DNA from: Candidatus Microgenomates bacterium
Lineage (GTDB): Bacteria > Patescibacteriota > Microgenomatia > UBA1406 > GWC2-37-13
Length of the DNA: 35,950 nt
Assembly (NCBI GenBank): GCA_023245215.1
Contig: JAHFKS010000009.1
Location: 1-35,950, forward strand
Direction of reading: 5' to 3'
A program made the position numbers and the translations under genes. Positions 6,989-14,946 of this stretch are shown one piece after another; positions within the stretch are counted from its first letter, which is position 1, and every line of letters starts with the position of its first letter. A model generated the notes under the pieces. That model was not told the origin of the DNA. It searched no databases and was given only the letters and a program-made list of their open reading frames with translations.

Positions 6989-8113
6989 TTATTTTTTTCT
7001 CAAAAAAGCAGGGATGTCCAACTCTGAAGTCTCGTCCAAAAATTCATCGTCATCGTTTATCGGCTCTTCGACTTTTTCTTTGTCGGAAAGTTCCTTAACT
7101 GGTTCTTCTTCTTTGTCTCTCAGTTCGTCGCCTTTTTTAAACCTAAATAGTTTGAGTTTATTATCGTCAAACTTGGTGGCGATAATGGTGATTTTCAGCT
7201 GATCCATCAATCTGTCATCAATTACAGCGCCGAAAATAATATCAGCGTCCGGGTCAACTGTCTTGGCAATAATTGAAGCGGCTTCATCTATTTCAGCCAT
7301 AGTCAAATCGGGCCCGCCGACAATATTGAAAAGGACTCCTTTGGCGCCTTCAATGGAAATATCTAAAAGCGGGGAAGAAATCGCCTGCTTAATAGCGGCA
7401 ATGGCCCGCTTGTCACCGCTCCCTACTCCCATTCCCATCAGCGCTGTTCCGGAATTGTTCATTATCGATTTAACGTCGGCAAAATCTACATTGATTAAAC
7501 CTGGTGTGGTAATCAGCTCGGCGATTCCTCTTACACCGGATGTCAAAACTGTATCTATCTTTCTGAAAGCTTCCAATATGGGAGTTTTTTTATCAACGAT
7601 ATTTAGGACTCTCTGATTGGGAACAATAATTAGTGTGTCGACTTTTTCTTTCAGCCTGGAAACTCCGTCTTCGGCGGTAAACTTTCTTTTTACGCCTTCA
7701 AAATCAAAAGGTTTTGTAACAACGGCAATAGTCAATGCGCCGGTTTCTTTGGCGATCTCGGCAATAATGGGCGATGCGCCTGTTCCCGTGCCTCCGCCCT
7801 CGCCGCAGGTGATAAAAATCATGTCGGCTCCGTTTAGTTCTTCTTTAAGCCTTTCCCTTGACTCCTCGGCTGCCTGGCGTCCGACCTCCGGGTCGCCGCC
7901 TGAACCCAGTCCTTTAGTGAGATTTTCGCCAATCTGGATTTTAATGGTGGCTTTATTATTAAGAAGGGCCTGGGCGTCAGTATTAACTGTGATAAACTCA
8001 ACTCCCGCGACTCCGCCTTCGGCTATCATTGAAGAAATTGCATTGCCGCCTCCGCCACCGATCCCGACGACCTTGATGCGGGCAGCTTGACCGGCTCTTG
8101 GTTTGATTAACAT
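6989..8113 (-). CDS. ftsZ: Cell division protein FtsZ
   Basis: The 374-aa tubulin-like GTPase forms the Z ring. The nucleotide site is visible as VVGIGGGGGNAISSM (15-29) and the tubulin signature as GEGGGTGTGASP (104-115). The T7 synergy loop NVDFADV lies near 208-214. After about residue 312 an acidic, variable linker leads to the conserved C-terminal peptide DIPAFLRKK, which binds FtsA. In most FtsZ the signature starts G-M-GGGTGTG, so Glu replaces Met here and Ser follows Ala at the end. The gene starts 2 bp after the ftsA stop and no Shine-Dalgarno site is visible, so coupling to ftsA is likely. Confidence 0.98.
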   Translation of the reverse strand: MLIKPRAGQAARIKVVGIGGGGGNAISSMIAEGGVAGVEFITVNTDAQALLNNKATIKIQIGENLTKGLGSGGDPEVGRQAAEESRERLKEELNGADMIFITCGEGGGTGTGASPIIAEIAKETGALTIAVVTKPFDFEGVKRKFTAEDGVSRLKEKVDTLIIVPNQRVLNIVDKKTPILEAFRKIDTVLTSGVRGIAELITTPGLINVDFADVKSIMNNSGTALMGMGVGSGDKRAIAAIKQAISSPLLDISIEGAKGVLFNIVGGPDLTMAEIDEAASIIAKTVDPDADIIFGAVIDDRLMDQLKITIIATKFDDNKLKLFRFKKGDELRDKEEEPVKELSDKEKVEEPINDDDEFLDETSELDIPAFLRKK

Positions 8114-8115
8114 AA

Positions 8116-9375
8116 TTAAGGTATGAACTGCTTAAAAAAATCTTTTACTCTTCCCATCGATCCGCCAAGCTTAAAATCTCGCAAGACTTTGCCAAAGTTT
8201 TTAAACCCGGCGTTTTCTTCCGTCATTATATTTTTTAATCCGTATAAAAGCAAACCGATTGTCGACGCGTATTGCGGGTCGACGGTCTCGTCAACCAGCC
8301 CGGTCACTTTGTCCGGAATGCCGATTCTTACCGGCAAACCGACGACTCTTTTTCCGGTTTCTAGCATTCCGACTGTCAAAGCGCCGCCGCCGGTTATAAC
8401 CATTCCTGACGGCACCAGCTGGCTGAAATCGCTTTTTTCAATTTCCTCAAAGACGAGTTTAAAAATTTCTTCCAGACGCGGCGCGATAATGCCGTCGACA
8501 AGAGTTTTTAAGGAAACCTCGTTTATATTTTCTTCAAGATTAAGTTCGTTTAAATTAATCTGCGGATTTTTTTTCTTGTTGTTTAAATTTTTACTCAAGA
8601 AAACTTTGATTTTTTCCGCCGAATCCAAAGAAATTCTCAAACCGACGGCAATGTCATTGGTGATGTGGCGGGCGCCTATAGGAATCGAGGAAGAATATGA
8701 CAAGGCGCCTTCGACAAACATCGTCAAATCGATTTTTCCACCGCCGACGTCCACTAAAACTACTCCCAATTCTTTTTCAGTGTTTGTCAAAACCGCTTCA
8801 GCCGAAGCCAGTCCTGAAAAAACAAAACCCTGGTTTTCGATGCCCAGGTCGTCCAAAACGCGGTCAATATTTTTTAAATTGGTCGAAGAAGCGGTGATAA
8901 TGTGGGTTTCCACCTCGAGTCTGACGCCGCTCATCCCTATCGGGCTTCTTATTCCCGGCTGCCCGTCAACGATAAAATCGCGCGGAATAACTTCGATTAT
9001 CTGGCGGGTAGTCGAAAGGGAAATCGCCCGGGCGGCCTCGATGACGCGCCCGACGTCGCTTTCTGAAATTTCTCCCTGCGGGTTGGAGACGGCGACAATG
9101 CCGTGTGAATTTAATGAAGAGATGTGCGGCCCGCCGACTGAAACAAAAGCCTGACTGATTTTGTGGCCGGCCATTCTTTCGGCTTTCTCAACGCTTTCTT
9201 CTACTACATCGGTCACTTCTTTTATGTCAACTATCAGACCTTTTCTTATTCCACGGGCCAAGGTTGTGTTGAAGCCGATTATTTTTACTTCGCCGGTTTC
9301 CTCTGACTTGACGCCCACGACAGTAGCAATCTTGCTACTACCAATATCAATTCCGCAAATTAGAGTATCTGCCAT
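8116..9375 (-). CDS. ftsA: Cell division protein FtsA
   Basis: The actin-like ATPase tethers FtsZ to the membrane. The phosphate-1 loop CGIDIGSSKIATVV is at the N-terminus, followed by the FtsA-specific 1C domain (ISQAFVSVGG..I), the second phosphate loop VVLVDVGGGKIDLTMF and the adenosine motif VITGGGAL. The C-terminal amphipathic helix GRVKDFFKQFIP is the membrane anchor. I place the start at ATG 9375-9373, one base after the ftsQ stop (TAA-T-ATG), giving 419 aa. An in-frame ATG at 9402 would add nine residues that only reflect the end of ftsQ read in another frame. A weak AGG lies 8 nt before the chosen start. Confidence 0.96.
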   Translation of the reverse strand: MADTLICGIDIGSSKIATVVGVKSEETGEVKIIGFNTTLARGIRKGLIVDIKEVTDVVEESVEKAERMAGHKISQAFVSVGGPHISSLNSHGIVAVSNPQGEISESDVGRVIEAARAISLSTTRQIIEVIPRDFIVDGQPGIRSPIGMSGVRLEVETHIITASSTNLKNIDRVLDDLGIENQGFVFSGLASAEAVLTNTEKELGVVLVDVGGGKIDLTMFVEGALSYSSSIPIGARHITNDIAVGLRISLDSAEKIKVFLSKNLNNKKKNPQINLNELNLEENINEVSLKTLVDGIIAPRLEEIFKLVFEEIEKSDFSQLVPSGMVITGGGALTVGMLETGKRVVGLPVRIGIPDKVTGLVDETVDPQYASTIGLLLYGLKNIMTEENAGFKNFGKVLRDFKLGGSMGRVKDFFKQFIP

Positions 9376-9376
9376 A

Positions 9377-10093
9377 TTAAAACCTGACAACAGGCTTGTC
9401 ATAGCGCAAATCTATCTCCTTGAATGACTTTCCTTCAATCTTGAACTGCCTGACAATCTGCTCCAACTGATAGATCTGCAGCTCTCTGTCTTTTTCGCTG
9501 CTGAAAATAATTTTTTTGTCGTTCAAATTAAATAGTAACATATCAACTCCATTAATATCAAGGTTATCCACTTTGAAACCCAAATCGACCAGATTTTTCA
9601 TAAAATAAAGACCGTTCAAAATATCTTTAAATGTAACTAGGTCGCCTGCGTTATAAGATTGGAAGTTAAGTTTTTGGTAAAAATTAATTTTCGAATAACT
9701 CCCGGATTCCCTGGATTTATAAATGATTTTCCCCATCGGAGAAAGAAAAAAGTAGCCGTTGTTCACCAAAAGCGCCGCCAACGGCTCATCATAAGTCAGT
9801 TTCAGAATCAAGGTCGCCGGATATTTCTTCTCTACATTGACATTCTTAATCGAAGGGTTTTTATTAATTATAGTATCAGCAACCTCTTTCTCTGAAACAA
9901 AAATCAGGCTGCTTTTTTTTAATTCGTCAAGGCCGAGAATACTTGAGCGTCCGTTTATAATCCGGATATTTCTTATTTTTACCGAATCATTTAAAAAATT
10001 GAGGCCAATAAAAACGGCAGCGCAGAATAGAATAAAAAAAAGAAAGCGGGTTAATTTAACTAAATATTTCTTTAACGATAAACTGACTGACAT
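9377..10093 (-). CDS. ftsQ: Cell division protein FtsQ/DivIB
   Basis: The 238-aa bitopic protein has a short cytoplasmic N-terminus, one transmembrane helix (about 14-33), then a POTRA-like domain beginning with VKIRNIRIINGRSSI. The FtsQ beta domain includes VEKKYPATLILKLTYDEP, matching the V.r.wP..l.i.v.e..p motif, and the C-terminal IDLRYDKPVVRF, matching IDLR...q. It links FtsL/FtsI to the divisome. The start overlaps the end of murG by 38 bp. No later in-frame Met is available near the start, so the overlap is probably real. Confidence 0.9.
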   Translation of the reverse strand: MSVSLSLKKYLVKLTRFLFFILFCAAVFIGLNFLNDSVKIRNIRIINGRSSILGLDELKKSSLIFVSEKEVADTIINKNPSIKNVNVEKKYPATLILKLTYDEPLAALLVNNGYFFLSPMGKIIYKSRESGSYSKINFYQKLNFQSYNAGDLVTFKDILNGLYFMKNLVDLGFKVDNLDINGVDMLLFNLNDKKIIFSSEKDRELQIYQLEQIVRQFKIEGKSFKEIDLRYDKPVVRF

Positions 10094-11156
10094 TTTTTTT
10101 GTAAAGATAACTCAAGGATTTAAAATTCTTTTTATAGCTGTCAATATTGGCTATCATTTTATCTATTATCCGAAGAAGTTTTCCGCTTGTCTCTATCTGG
10201 TGGAAGATTTCGCCAGTCTGATTCTTAGCAAAAATTTCCGCGTGGAACTGCTGTTCTTTACCGGAAGCCCAGGGCAGCGGGATAAAAACCGCGGGAATTT
10301 TCAGATTGACCAGTTCAAAAAAAGTATTTGCCCCTGACCGTCCGACAACCAAGTCTGCGAGCGAATAAACATAGCCCATCTCGTCTTCAAAAAAATGCTT
10401 GGCGAGAAAATAACGGTTTTGCAAATCCGGAGGCAATTCTTGTTTATACAATAATAAGTCTTCAAAATCGTGGTATTCCTTGGTGTCACCCGCCTGGTGA
10501 ATAACAATATATTTTTTTAAAAGACCGGGGAGAATATTCTTGATATGTTCGTTGATGCTGTGGCTCCCGAGGCTGCCGCCGGTAACGTAAATGACCGGCC
10601 TGTCTTTATTAACTGAAAACGGCTTTTCTTTGATTTCATATATTGACTGCCTGACAGGGTTGCCGGTAACGATAGTTTTTTTGCTGTCAAAATGGGTCTT
10701 TGATTCTTTAAAAGCGACAAATATTTTTTTGGAAAAAAAACCGATGATTTTATTGGCTAAGCCCGTCTTGATAGTCTGTTCGTGGGTAAAGACCGGGATC
10801 CTGAAGACGCTCGCCCAAAATACAAGCGGCACAGCCAGATACCCGCCGAAGGAAAGGATATCATCAGGCCTCTGGTCCCTGACAATAAAAAAGGCGTTGA
10901 AAAAACCCAAAGGAATCCGCAAAAGACTCCTCAATGATCGCAGCGACAAAAGATGCGTCAGCCGGCCAGCCTGAAGAGGAATAAAAGGAATTTTCCTTTT
11001 GTTGATCTCTTTATATTCTAAAGATACGGTTTTTTCCGAATCGAGGGCGTATTTGCGGCCTACGAAAATAATATCCGCTTCCGGTTTGGTTTTTTTAAGT
11101 TCTTCTATTACGGCTAAAGCCGGAGCCAAGTGACCGCCAGTGATTAATAACTTCAT
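10056..11156 (-). CDS. murG: MurG, lipid II-forming GlcNAc transferase (divergent)
   Basis: The 366-aa GT-B glycosyltransferase (GT28) adds GlcNAc to lipid I on the inner face of the membrane. It has ILSFGGYLAVPLVFWA, THEQTIKTGLANKII (HEQN region), VTGNPVRQSI, VTGGSLGSHSIN (GGSxG region), VGRSGANTFFEL and IPLPWASGKEQQFHAE. The first nucleotide loop reads ITGGHLAPALA instead of the usual GGTGGHxxPALA, so it is two to three residues short, and HEQN is HEQT. These changes may be lineage-specific. It starts 7 bp after ftsW and its 3' end overlaps ftsQ by 38 bp. Position in the cluster supports MurG over another GT28 enzyme. Confidence 0.9.
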   Translation of the reverse strand: MKLLITGGHLAPALAVIEELKKTKPEADIIFVGRKYALDSEKTVSLEYKEINKRKIPFIPLQAGRLTHLLSLRSLRSLLRIPLGFFNAFFIVRDQRPDDILSFGGYLAVPLVFWASVFRIPVFTHEQTIKTGLANKIIGFFSKKIFVAFKESKTHFDSKKTIVTGNPVRQSIYEIKEKPFSVNKDRPVIYVTGGSLGSHSINEHIKNILPGLLKKYIVIHQAGDTKEYHDFEDLLLYKQELPPDLQNRYFLAKHFFEDEMGYVYSLADLVVGRSGANTFFELVNLKIPAVFIPLPWASGKEQQFHAEIFAKNQTGEIFHQIETSGKLLRIIDKMIANIDSYKKNFKSLSYLYKKNVSQFIVKEIFS

Positions 11157-11163
11157 ATTTATA

Positions 11164-12252
11164 TTATACCCTGACTCTTTTTTCTATATTTAACAGAATT
11201 CCAACCAGTGCAAAAGATATTAATAGATTGCTTCCTCCATAAGACAGAAAAGGCAGCGGCACTCCGGTCAAAGGAAATAAACCGACCATGCCGGCCAAGT
11301 TGATGATAATCTGGAGATTAAAAAAAGCAAAGACGCCGACGGCGAGGAGTTTTGAAAGCTTGTCCGGCGCCACTCTGACCAAATGGTAGATTTTATAGAT
11401 AAAAACAAAGTAAAGAGCGATCAAAATCAAAGCTCCCATAAAGCCGTATTCTTCGGCAATAATAGCGAATATTGAATCTGTGTGGGCTTCGGGCAAAAAA
11501 AGATATTTTTGCCTCGAAGAGCCGAAACCTTGTCCGAACAGCTCTCCCTGCGATAAAGAAATATAAATCTGGTTGATATGGTAAGTAATCCCCTGGGGGT
11601 CAATCTTAGGGTTGAAAAAAGCTAACAGCCTGTTCAAGCGATAAGGGGCGGCTTTGATCAAAAGGTAAAAACCGCCAAAGGCCACCGGTACAAGAAGAAA
11701 AAGGTTGATAATATTCATCCCTGCCAGATAATAAAGAATCAAACTCAATATAAAAACTATAATTGCCGTACCCATATCTGGTTGGAGGATAATTAGGAAA
11801 GTCAAAAATCCAACCAAAGTAATAAATGACAAAAACCTCCGTTTTTCTTTATTTATAAACCAGGAAGAAAGGTAAATGATAATGGAAAACTTGGCCAGTT
11901 CGGTCGGCTGGACGTTGAAGAAACCGAAATCTATCCACCGCCTTGCTCCTCCCGCCTGGAGGCCGATGCCGGGAATAAGAACAATCATCATCAGAAGAAT
12001 CGTTACTCCCAGGGAAATAAAAGAAAAAAAATATAGTTTTTTATAATCAAAAAACGAAAAAAAGATCATAACAAAGATGCCGACAAACAGCCAAATAGCC
12101 TGATATTTTAAATAGTGGAAACTGTCGCCAAAACTGCTGGCTGCCCTTATCGCTGATGCTTCAAAGATAAATATCAAGCCAATGAGAGAAAGTATTATCG
12201 GTATCGTCGCCAGCTGGGCAAAAAACTTGTTGCGGATAAATATTTTTTTCAT
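11164..12252 (-). CDS. ftsW: Septal SEDS peptidoglycan polymerase FtsW
   Basis: The 362-aa protein has about ten transmembrane helices. The SEDS signatures include FEASAIRAASSFGDSFHYLK, ARRWIDFGFFNVQPTELAK, ILQPDMGTAIIVF and GQGFGSSRQKYLFLPEAHTD. The C-terminal part has GMVGLFPLTGVPLPFLSYG followed by GSN. The HYLKYQ and GLFPLTGVPLPF wording points to FtsW rather than RodA. It polymerises septal glycan together with FtsI. Its ATG overlaps the murI stop as ATGA. murG follows 7 bp downstream. Confidence 0.95.
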   Translation of the reverse strand: MKKIFIRNKFFAQLATIPIILSLIGLIFIFEASAIRAASSFGDSFHYLKYQAIWLFVGIFVMIFFSFFDYKKLYFFSFISLGVTILLMMIVLIPGIGLQAGGARRWIDFGFFNVQPTELAKFSIIIYLSSWFINKEKRRFLSFITLVGFLTFLIILQPDMGTAIIVFILSLILYYLAGMNIINLFLLVPVAFGGFYLLIKAAPYRLNRLLAFFNPKIDPQGITYHINQIYISLSQGELFGQGFGSSRQKYLFLPEAHTDSIFAIIAEEYGFMGALILIALYFVFIYKIYHLVRVAPDKLSKLLAVGVFAFFNLQIIINLAGMVGLFPLTGVPLPFLSYGGSNLLISFALVGILLNIEKRVRV

Positions 12253-13022
12253 CCCAAAAACAGCTCCTTCAATTTTTTGTAGTCAGAATTTGCGTCTGTG
12301 AAATGATATTCCACCTTCTTCTGTTTATCTATTTTTTTTTCAATTTCTGGATGTCTATCTAAATAATCTTTTAGCTTTTCAGCTACAATTATTCCTTCTG
12401 TCAACACGTTTGTCTTTGCACCCATATAACTTTTTATCTCATTAGCAATGATTTCATAATGGGTACAGGCCAAAAGAAGTGCATCAATATTTCTTTTTTT
12501 TAAAGAACTAAGATATTCATCCAATATCGAATCGAGAGTTTTTTTATTCCTGCCCGAATCCTCAATGTAAGGAACCAGCAACGGACAAGCCTGCTGGTAT
12601 ATTATTGAATTTGGCAGTAGTTTTTTTATTTCCTTAACGTACGCCTTCGAATTAATAGTCGCCCTAGTTCCAATCACGCCTATCCTGGCAAATTTTCTTT
12701 CAAACAATTTTTCAACCGCCGGCTTAATAACTCCAAGCACTTTTATTTCCGGATAGAACTTGGGTAGATATTCGCGCTGAACTCTTCGTAGCGAAGTCGC
12801 AGTTGAAGTATTGCAGGCGATAATAATCAATCGGCAGTTTTTTTTGACCAAAAAATCAACCGCCTGTTTTGTAAATTCATAGATAGTTTCTGCCGACCGG
12901 TTTCCGTAGGGCACGCGTGCATTATCTCCGAGATAGATGTAATTATATTCCGGCAGCTCTTTGAGCAATGCTTTCAGGATTGTCAGACCGCCGAGCCCGG
13001 AATCAAAAACTCCAATATTCAT
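12249..13022 (-). CDS. murI: Glutamate racemase
   Basis: The 257-aa enzyme makes D-glutamate for the MurD step. It starts MNIGVFDSGLGGLTIL, with the conserved Asp and Ser of the active site. The two catalytic cysteines are Cys70 in ACNTST and Cys186 in LACTHYE. VPYGNRSAETI and GVIGTRATINS are also family signatures. Length is normal. The gene starts 7 bp after murD, which uses its product, and overlaps ftsW by 4 bp. Confidence 0.97.
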   Translation of the reverse strand: MNIGVFDSGLGGLTILKALLKELPEYNYIYLGDNARVPYGNRSAETIYEFTKQAVDFLVKKNCRLIIIACNTSTATSLRRVQREYLPKFYPEIKVLGVIKPAVEKLFERKFARIGVIGTRATINSKAYVKEIKKLLPNSIIYQQACPLLVPYIEDSGRNKKTLDSILDEYLSSLKKRNIDALLLACTHYEIIANEIKSYMGAKTNVLTEGIIVAEKLKDYLDRHPEIEKKIDKQKKVEYHFTDANSDYKKLKELFLG

Positions 13023-13029
13023 ATTTAAA

Positions 13030-14370
13030 TTAATTATTTAAAATGTATTCAACCGTCCTATTAAACTCTTTTCCGCGATGGAACTCATTATTGAACATGG
13101 CGAAAGAGGTGGCTGCCGGTGAAAAAAGAACATAGCCGCCGTGCAGTTCTCTGGCCAATCGATAAGCTTCTTCGACTGCTTCAGACAAATCGTCATACGT
13201 CTTAGCCGTAATTTTTCTTGACAAAACAGTCTGAAGAGTATCTAATATCTCATTTGTAAATGAGCCGGACAATAAAACTATCCTCTCAACCTTATCCAAC
13301 TCGGCGATCAGCTCTTCCCAGGGAAGATTTTTTGAATTCCCGCCCAAAATTAAGACGATTTTTTTGTCCTTAAATGATTCTATCGCTTTGATGGTGGAGG
13401 TCGGAGTAGTCGACGTCGTATCGTTCACAAAAATGACGCTGCTTTTTTCACCGACAATTTCCTGTCTGAACGGCAGGCCTTTAAAATTGGAAATAATCTT
13501 TATGGCTTTTTCTCTGTCTATTTTTAGCAGTTCAGCCGCCTTTAAAGCTGCTGCAGCGTTTTCCGCATTGTGCTCGCCTTTTAGATAAACCATTTCGCCT
13601 GGAAAATCTTTGCTATTAAATTCCAGAACGCTGGATTTTGGATTTTCCAGATATTTTAGCAGTGACTTATTAATAATCAACGAATCGTCTTTTTTTTGAT
13701 AAAAATAAACCGCCTTTTTGTCATAAAGATATTCATCCATTTTCTTATAGTAATTCAGGTGGTCGGGGTAAATATTGGTGAAAACAGCGATGTGGGGGCT
13801 GATTTTTGCCCGGTGGAAACCGGAAAGGGAAAAAGAAGAAAGTTCGGCAACGAGGTAGTCTTTTTCCTCTAAAGTTTTTAAGTAATTAATCGTCGATATT
13901 CCCGGCAGCCCACCTCCCAGGTAAACGGGGTAACCCGACAGTTTTAATAGATTAAATATCAAGTGCGTCGTTGTAGATTTTCCTCTGGTTCCCGTGACGC
14001 CGATTATTTTTCCCGGAAAATGTTTGGCAAAAAATGACAGCTCCATCTCAACTGGAATTCCTTTTTTTTCAGCAGCCACAATCTCAGGGATAGTCCAGGG
14101 TACTGAAGGGCCTTTGAAAATCACGTCGCTGGCTTCAAAATCAGAAAGAATGTGGCCGCCCAAATGATATTCTATTGGGTAGTCCTTTAATACTTCTATT
14201 GAGACCAAAAGCTGCGTCCTGTCTTTTTTGTCAGTGACGGTGACTTTGGCTCCGAGTTCGGCAAAAAACTTGGCGACGCCGACTCCGCCTCCCTGAAGGC
14301 CCAATCCAACAACCAAAACTTTTTTACTCTGGTATTTTTCCTTAATTATATTCATTAATGGCAAACTCAT
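13030..14370 (-). CDS. murD: UDP-MurNAc-L-Ala:D-Glu ligase
   Basis: The 446-aa Mur ligase adds D-Glu to UDP-MurNAc-L-Ala in the cytoplasm. The N-terminal Rossmann domain begins VLVVGLGLQGGGVGVAKFF, the ATP loop is GTRGKSTT (127-134), and the central domain has VFTNIYPDHLNYYKKMDEY and KGEHNAENAAAA. The C-terminal part has FVNDTTSTTPTSTIKAIESF and VLILGGNSKN. It is full length with all three domains, in contrast to the short MurE here. It is the first gene of the second half of the cluster, with a clear promoter whose -10 box ends 6 bp before the ATG. An internal ATG (codon 6) is an alternative start, but the promoter spacing favours 14370. Confidence 0.96.
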   Translation of the reverse strand: MSLPLMNIIKEKYQSKKVLVVGLGLQGGGVGVAKFFAELGAKVTVTDKKDRTQLLVSIEVLKDYPIEYHLGGHILSDFEASDVIFKGPSVPWTIPEIVAAEKKGIPVEMELSFFAKHFPGKIIGVTGTRGKSTTTHLIFNLLKLSGYPVYLGGGLPGISTINYLKTLEEKDYLVAELSSFSLSGFHRAKISPHIAVFTNIYPDHLNYYKKMDEYLYDKKAVYFYQKKDDSLIINKSLLKYLENPKSSVLEFNSKDFPGEMVYLKGEHNAENAAAALKAAELLKIDREKAIKIISNFKGLPFRQEIVGEKSSVIFVNDTTSTTPTSTIKAIESFKDKKIVLILGGNSKNLPWEELIAELDKVERIVLLSGSFTNEILDTLQTVLSRKITAKTYDDLSEAVEEAYRLARELHGGYVLFSPAATSFAMFNNEFHRGKEFNRTVEYILNN

Positions 14371-14376
14371 AACCTA

Positions 14377-14405
14377 ATTATAAGGTTTCATGTCCCAAAG
14401 CTCAA
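14377..14405 (-). promoter_or_regulatory. Promoter of the murD-to-ftsZ operon
   Basis: The minus-strand -35 box TTGAGC (14405-14400) and -10 box TATAAT (14382-14377) are 17 bp apart. The -10 box ends 6 nt before the murD ATG, so the transcript should begin at the start codon. It lies back to back with the promoter of the small plus-strand gene at 14440. Confidence 0.65.
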
Positions 14406-14419
14406 ACGTTGAAATTATA

Positions 14420-14428
14420 TGATATAAT
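14420..14428 (+). promoter_or_regulatory. Extended -10 promoter of the first small unknown gene
   Basis: TGATATAAT is a perfect extended -10 (TGnTATAAT). It ends 11 nt before the ATG at 14440, giving a leader of about 4-5 nt. A second TATAAT directly touches the ATG (14434-14439) and is too close to be the -10 box of this start. Confidence 0.5.
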
Positions 14429-14439
14429 TAACCTATAAT

Positions 14440-14634
14440 ATGAGTGAAAAATGCTTAAATAATATGCCAGCAACCAAAGGACTTTGGGCTGGTTATGTAA
14501 GAGGAATAAAAAACGTTGCCAAACAGGAAACAATTTTTGACGCGGCTTTAAAAGCACCCATAGCATTCGCAGCTTACAGTTTATGTACGGTTTTTACAGT
14601 GGCTATGGATATATCCCGAAGTCGCAACAAATAA
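14440..14634 (+). CDS. Small protein of unknown function, one possible membrane segment
   Basis: A 64-aa frame on the plus strand, opposite to the flanking division genes. Residues about 37-57 (LKAPIAFAAYSLCTVFTVAM) are hydrophobic enough for one membrane helix. The N-terminal half is polar with several Lys, and the end is basic (ISRSRNK). I recognise no family. Support comes from the strong extended -10 promoter just upstream, the lack of any longer frame on the other strand, and the second small gene following in the same direction. It lies between murD and mraY, where the Mur series is otherwise continuous. Confidence 0.55.
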   Translation: MSEKCLNNMPATKGLWAGYVRGIKNVAKQETIFDAALKAPIAFAAYSLCTVFTVAMDISRSRNK

Positions 14635-14640
14635 TTCTTC

Positions 14641-14669
14641 TTGACACAAATAAAAAGAGAAAGTAGAAT
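14641..14669 (+). promoter_or_regulatory. Promoter of the second small unknown gene
   Basis: A consensus -35 box TTGACA (14641-14646) and a -10 box TAGAAT (14664-14669) are separated by 17 bp. The -10 box ends 9 nt before the ATG at 14679, again predicting an almost leaderless mRNA. It is among the best promoter matches in the window. Confidence 0.65.
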
Positions 14670-14678
14670 GCACGTAAA

Positions 14679-14936
14679 ATGGCTGTTAAAGGAGAAGGTT
14701 TTGTCGAAACAACAAAAGCATGCATAAAAGATTCCTCGAGAGTTTATTTTGTTAATCCCAAAGGTCTCGTAATGGATTTACCGCCTACAAATACTCCCCC
14801 GTTAATTACTGGAATCGCAAAAGACGGCTTAAGGCTGCTGGTCGACCAGTTGGGCCAAGGGCCCTTGGATATACAAGCAACTGTAATCGGTTTGACTGCC
14901 CAAAGCGTTGCTGCTTTAAAAGGAATATTTGTTTAA
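14679..14936 (+). CDS. Small protein of unknown function
   Basis: An 85-aa protein without a membrane segment or signal peptide. It begins MAVKGEGFVETTKACIKDSS, has a Pro-rich middle (MDLPPTNTPPLITGIAKDG) and an alternating hydrophobic C-terminal half (LDIQATVIGLTAQSVAALKG). I do not recognise it. A consensus promoter immediately upstream and a sequence free of coding frames on the other strand support it as real. It converges on mraY with a 10-bp gap, so there is no room for a separate terminator. Confidence 0.6.
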   Translation: MAVKGEGFVETTKACIKDSSRVYFVNPKGLVMDLPPTNTPPLITGIAKDGLRLLVDQLGQGPLDIQATVIGLTAQSVAALKGIFV

Positions 14937-14946
14937 TATTGAATAA

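Noticed and set aside
8123-9154. 343-codon open frame on the plus strand opposite ftsA
   Set aside because: It is the antisense of a clearly identified ftsA, has no recognisable domain, and is rich in Ser/Pro/Thr as expected of a shadow frame.
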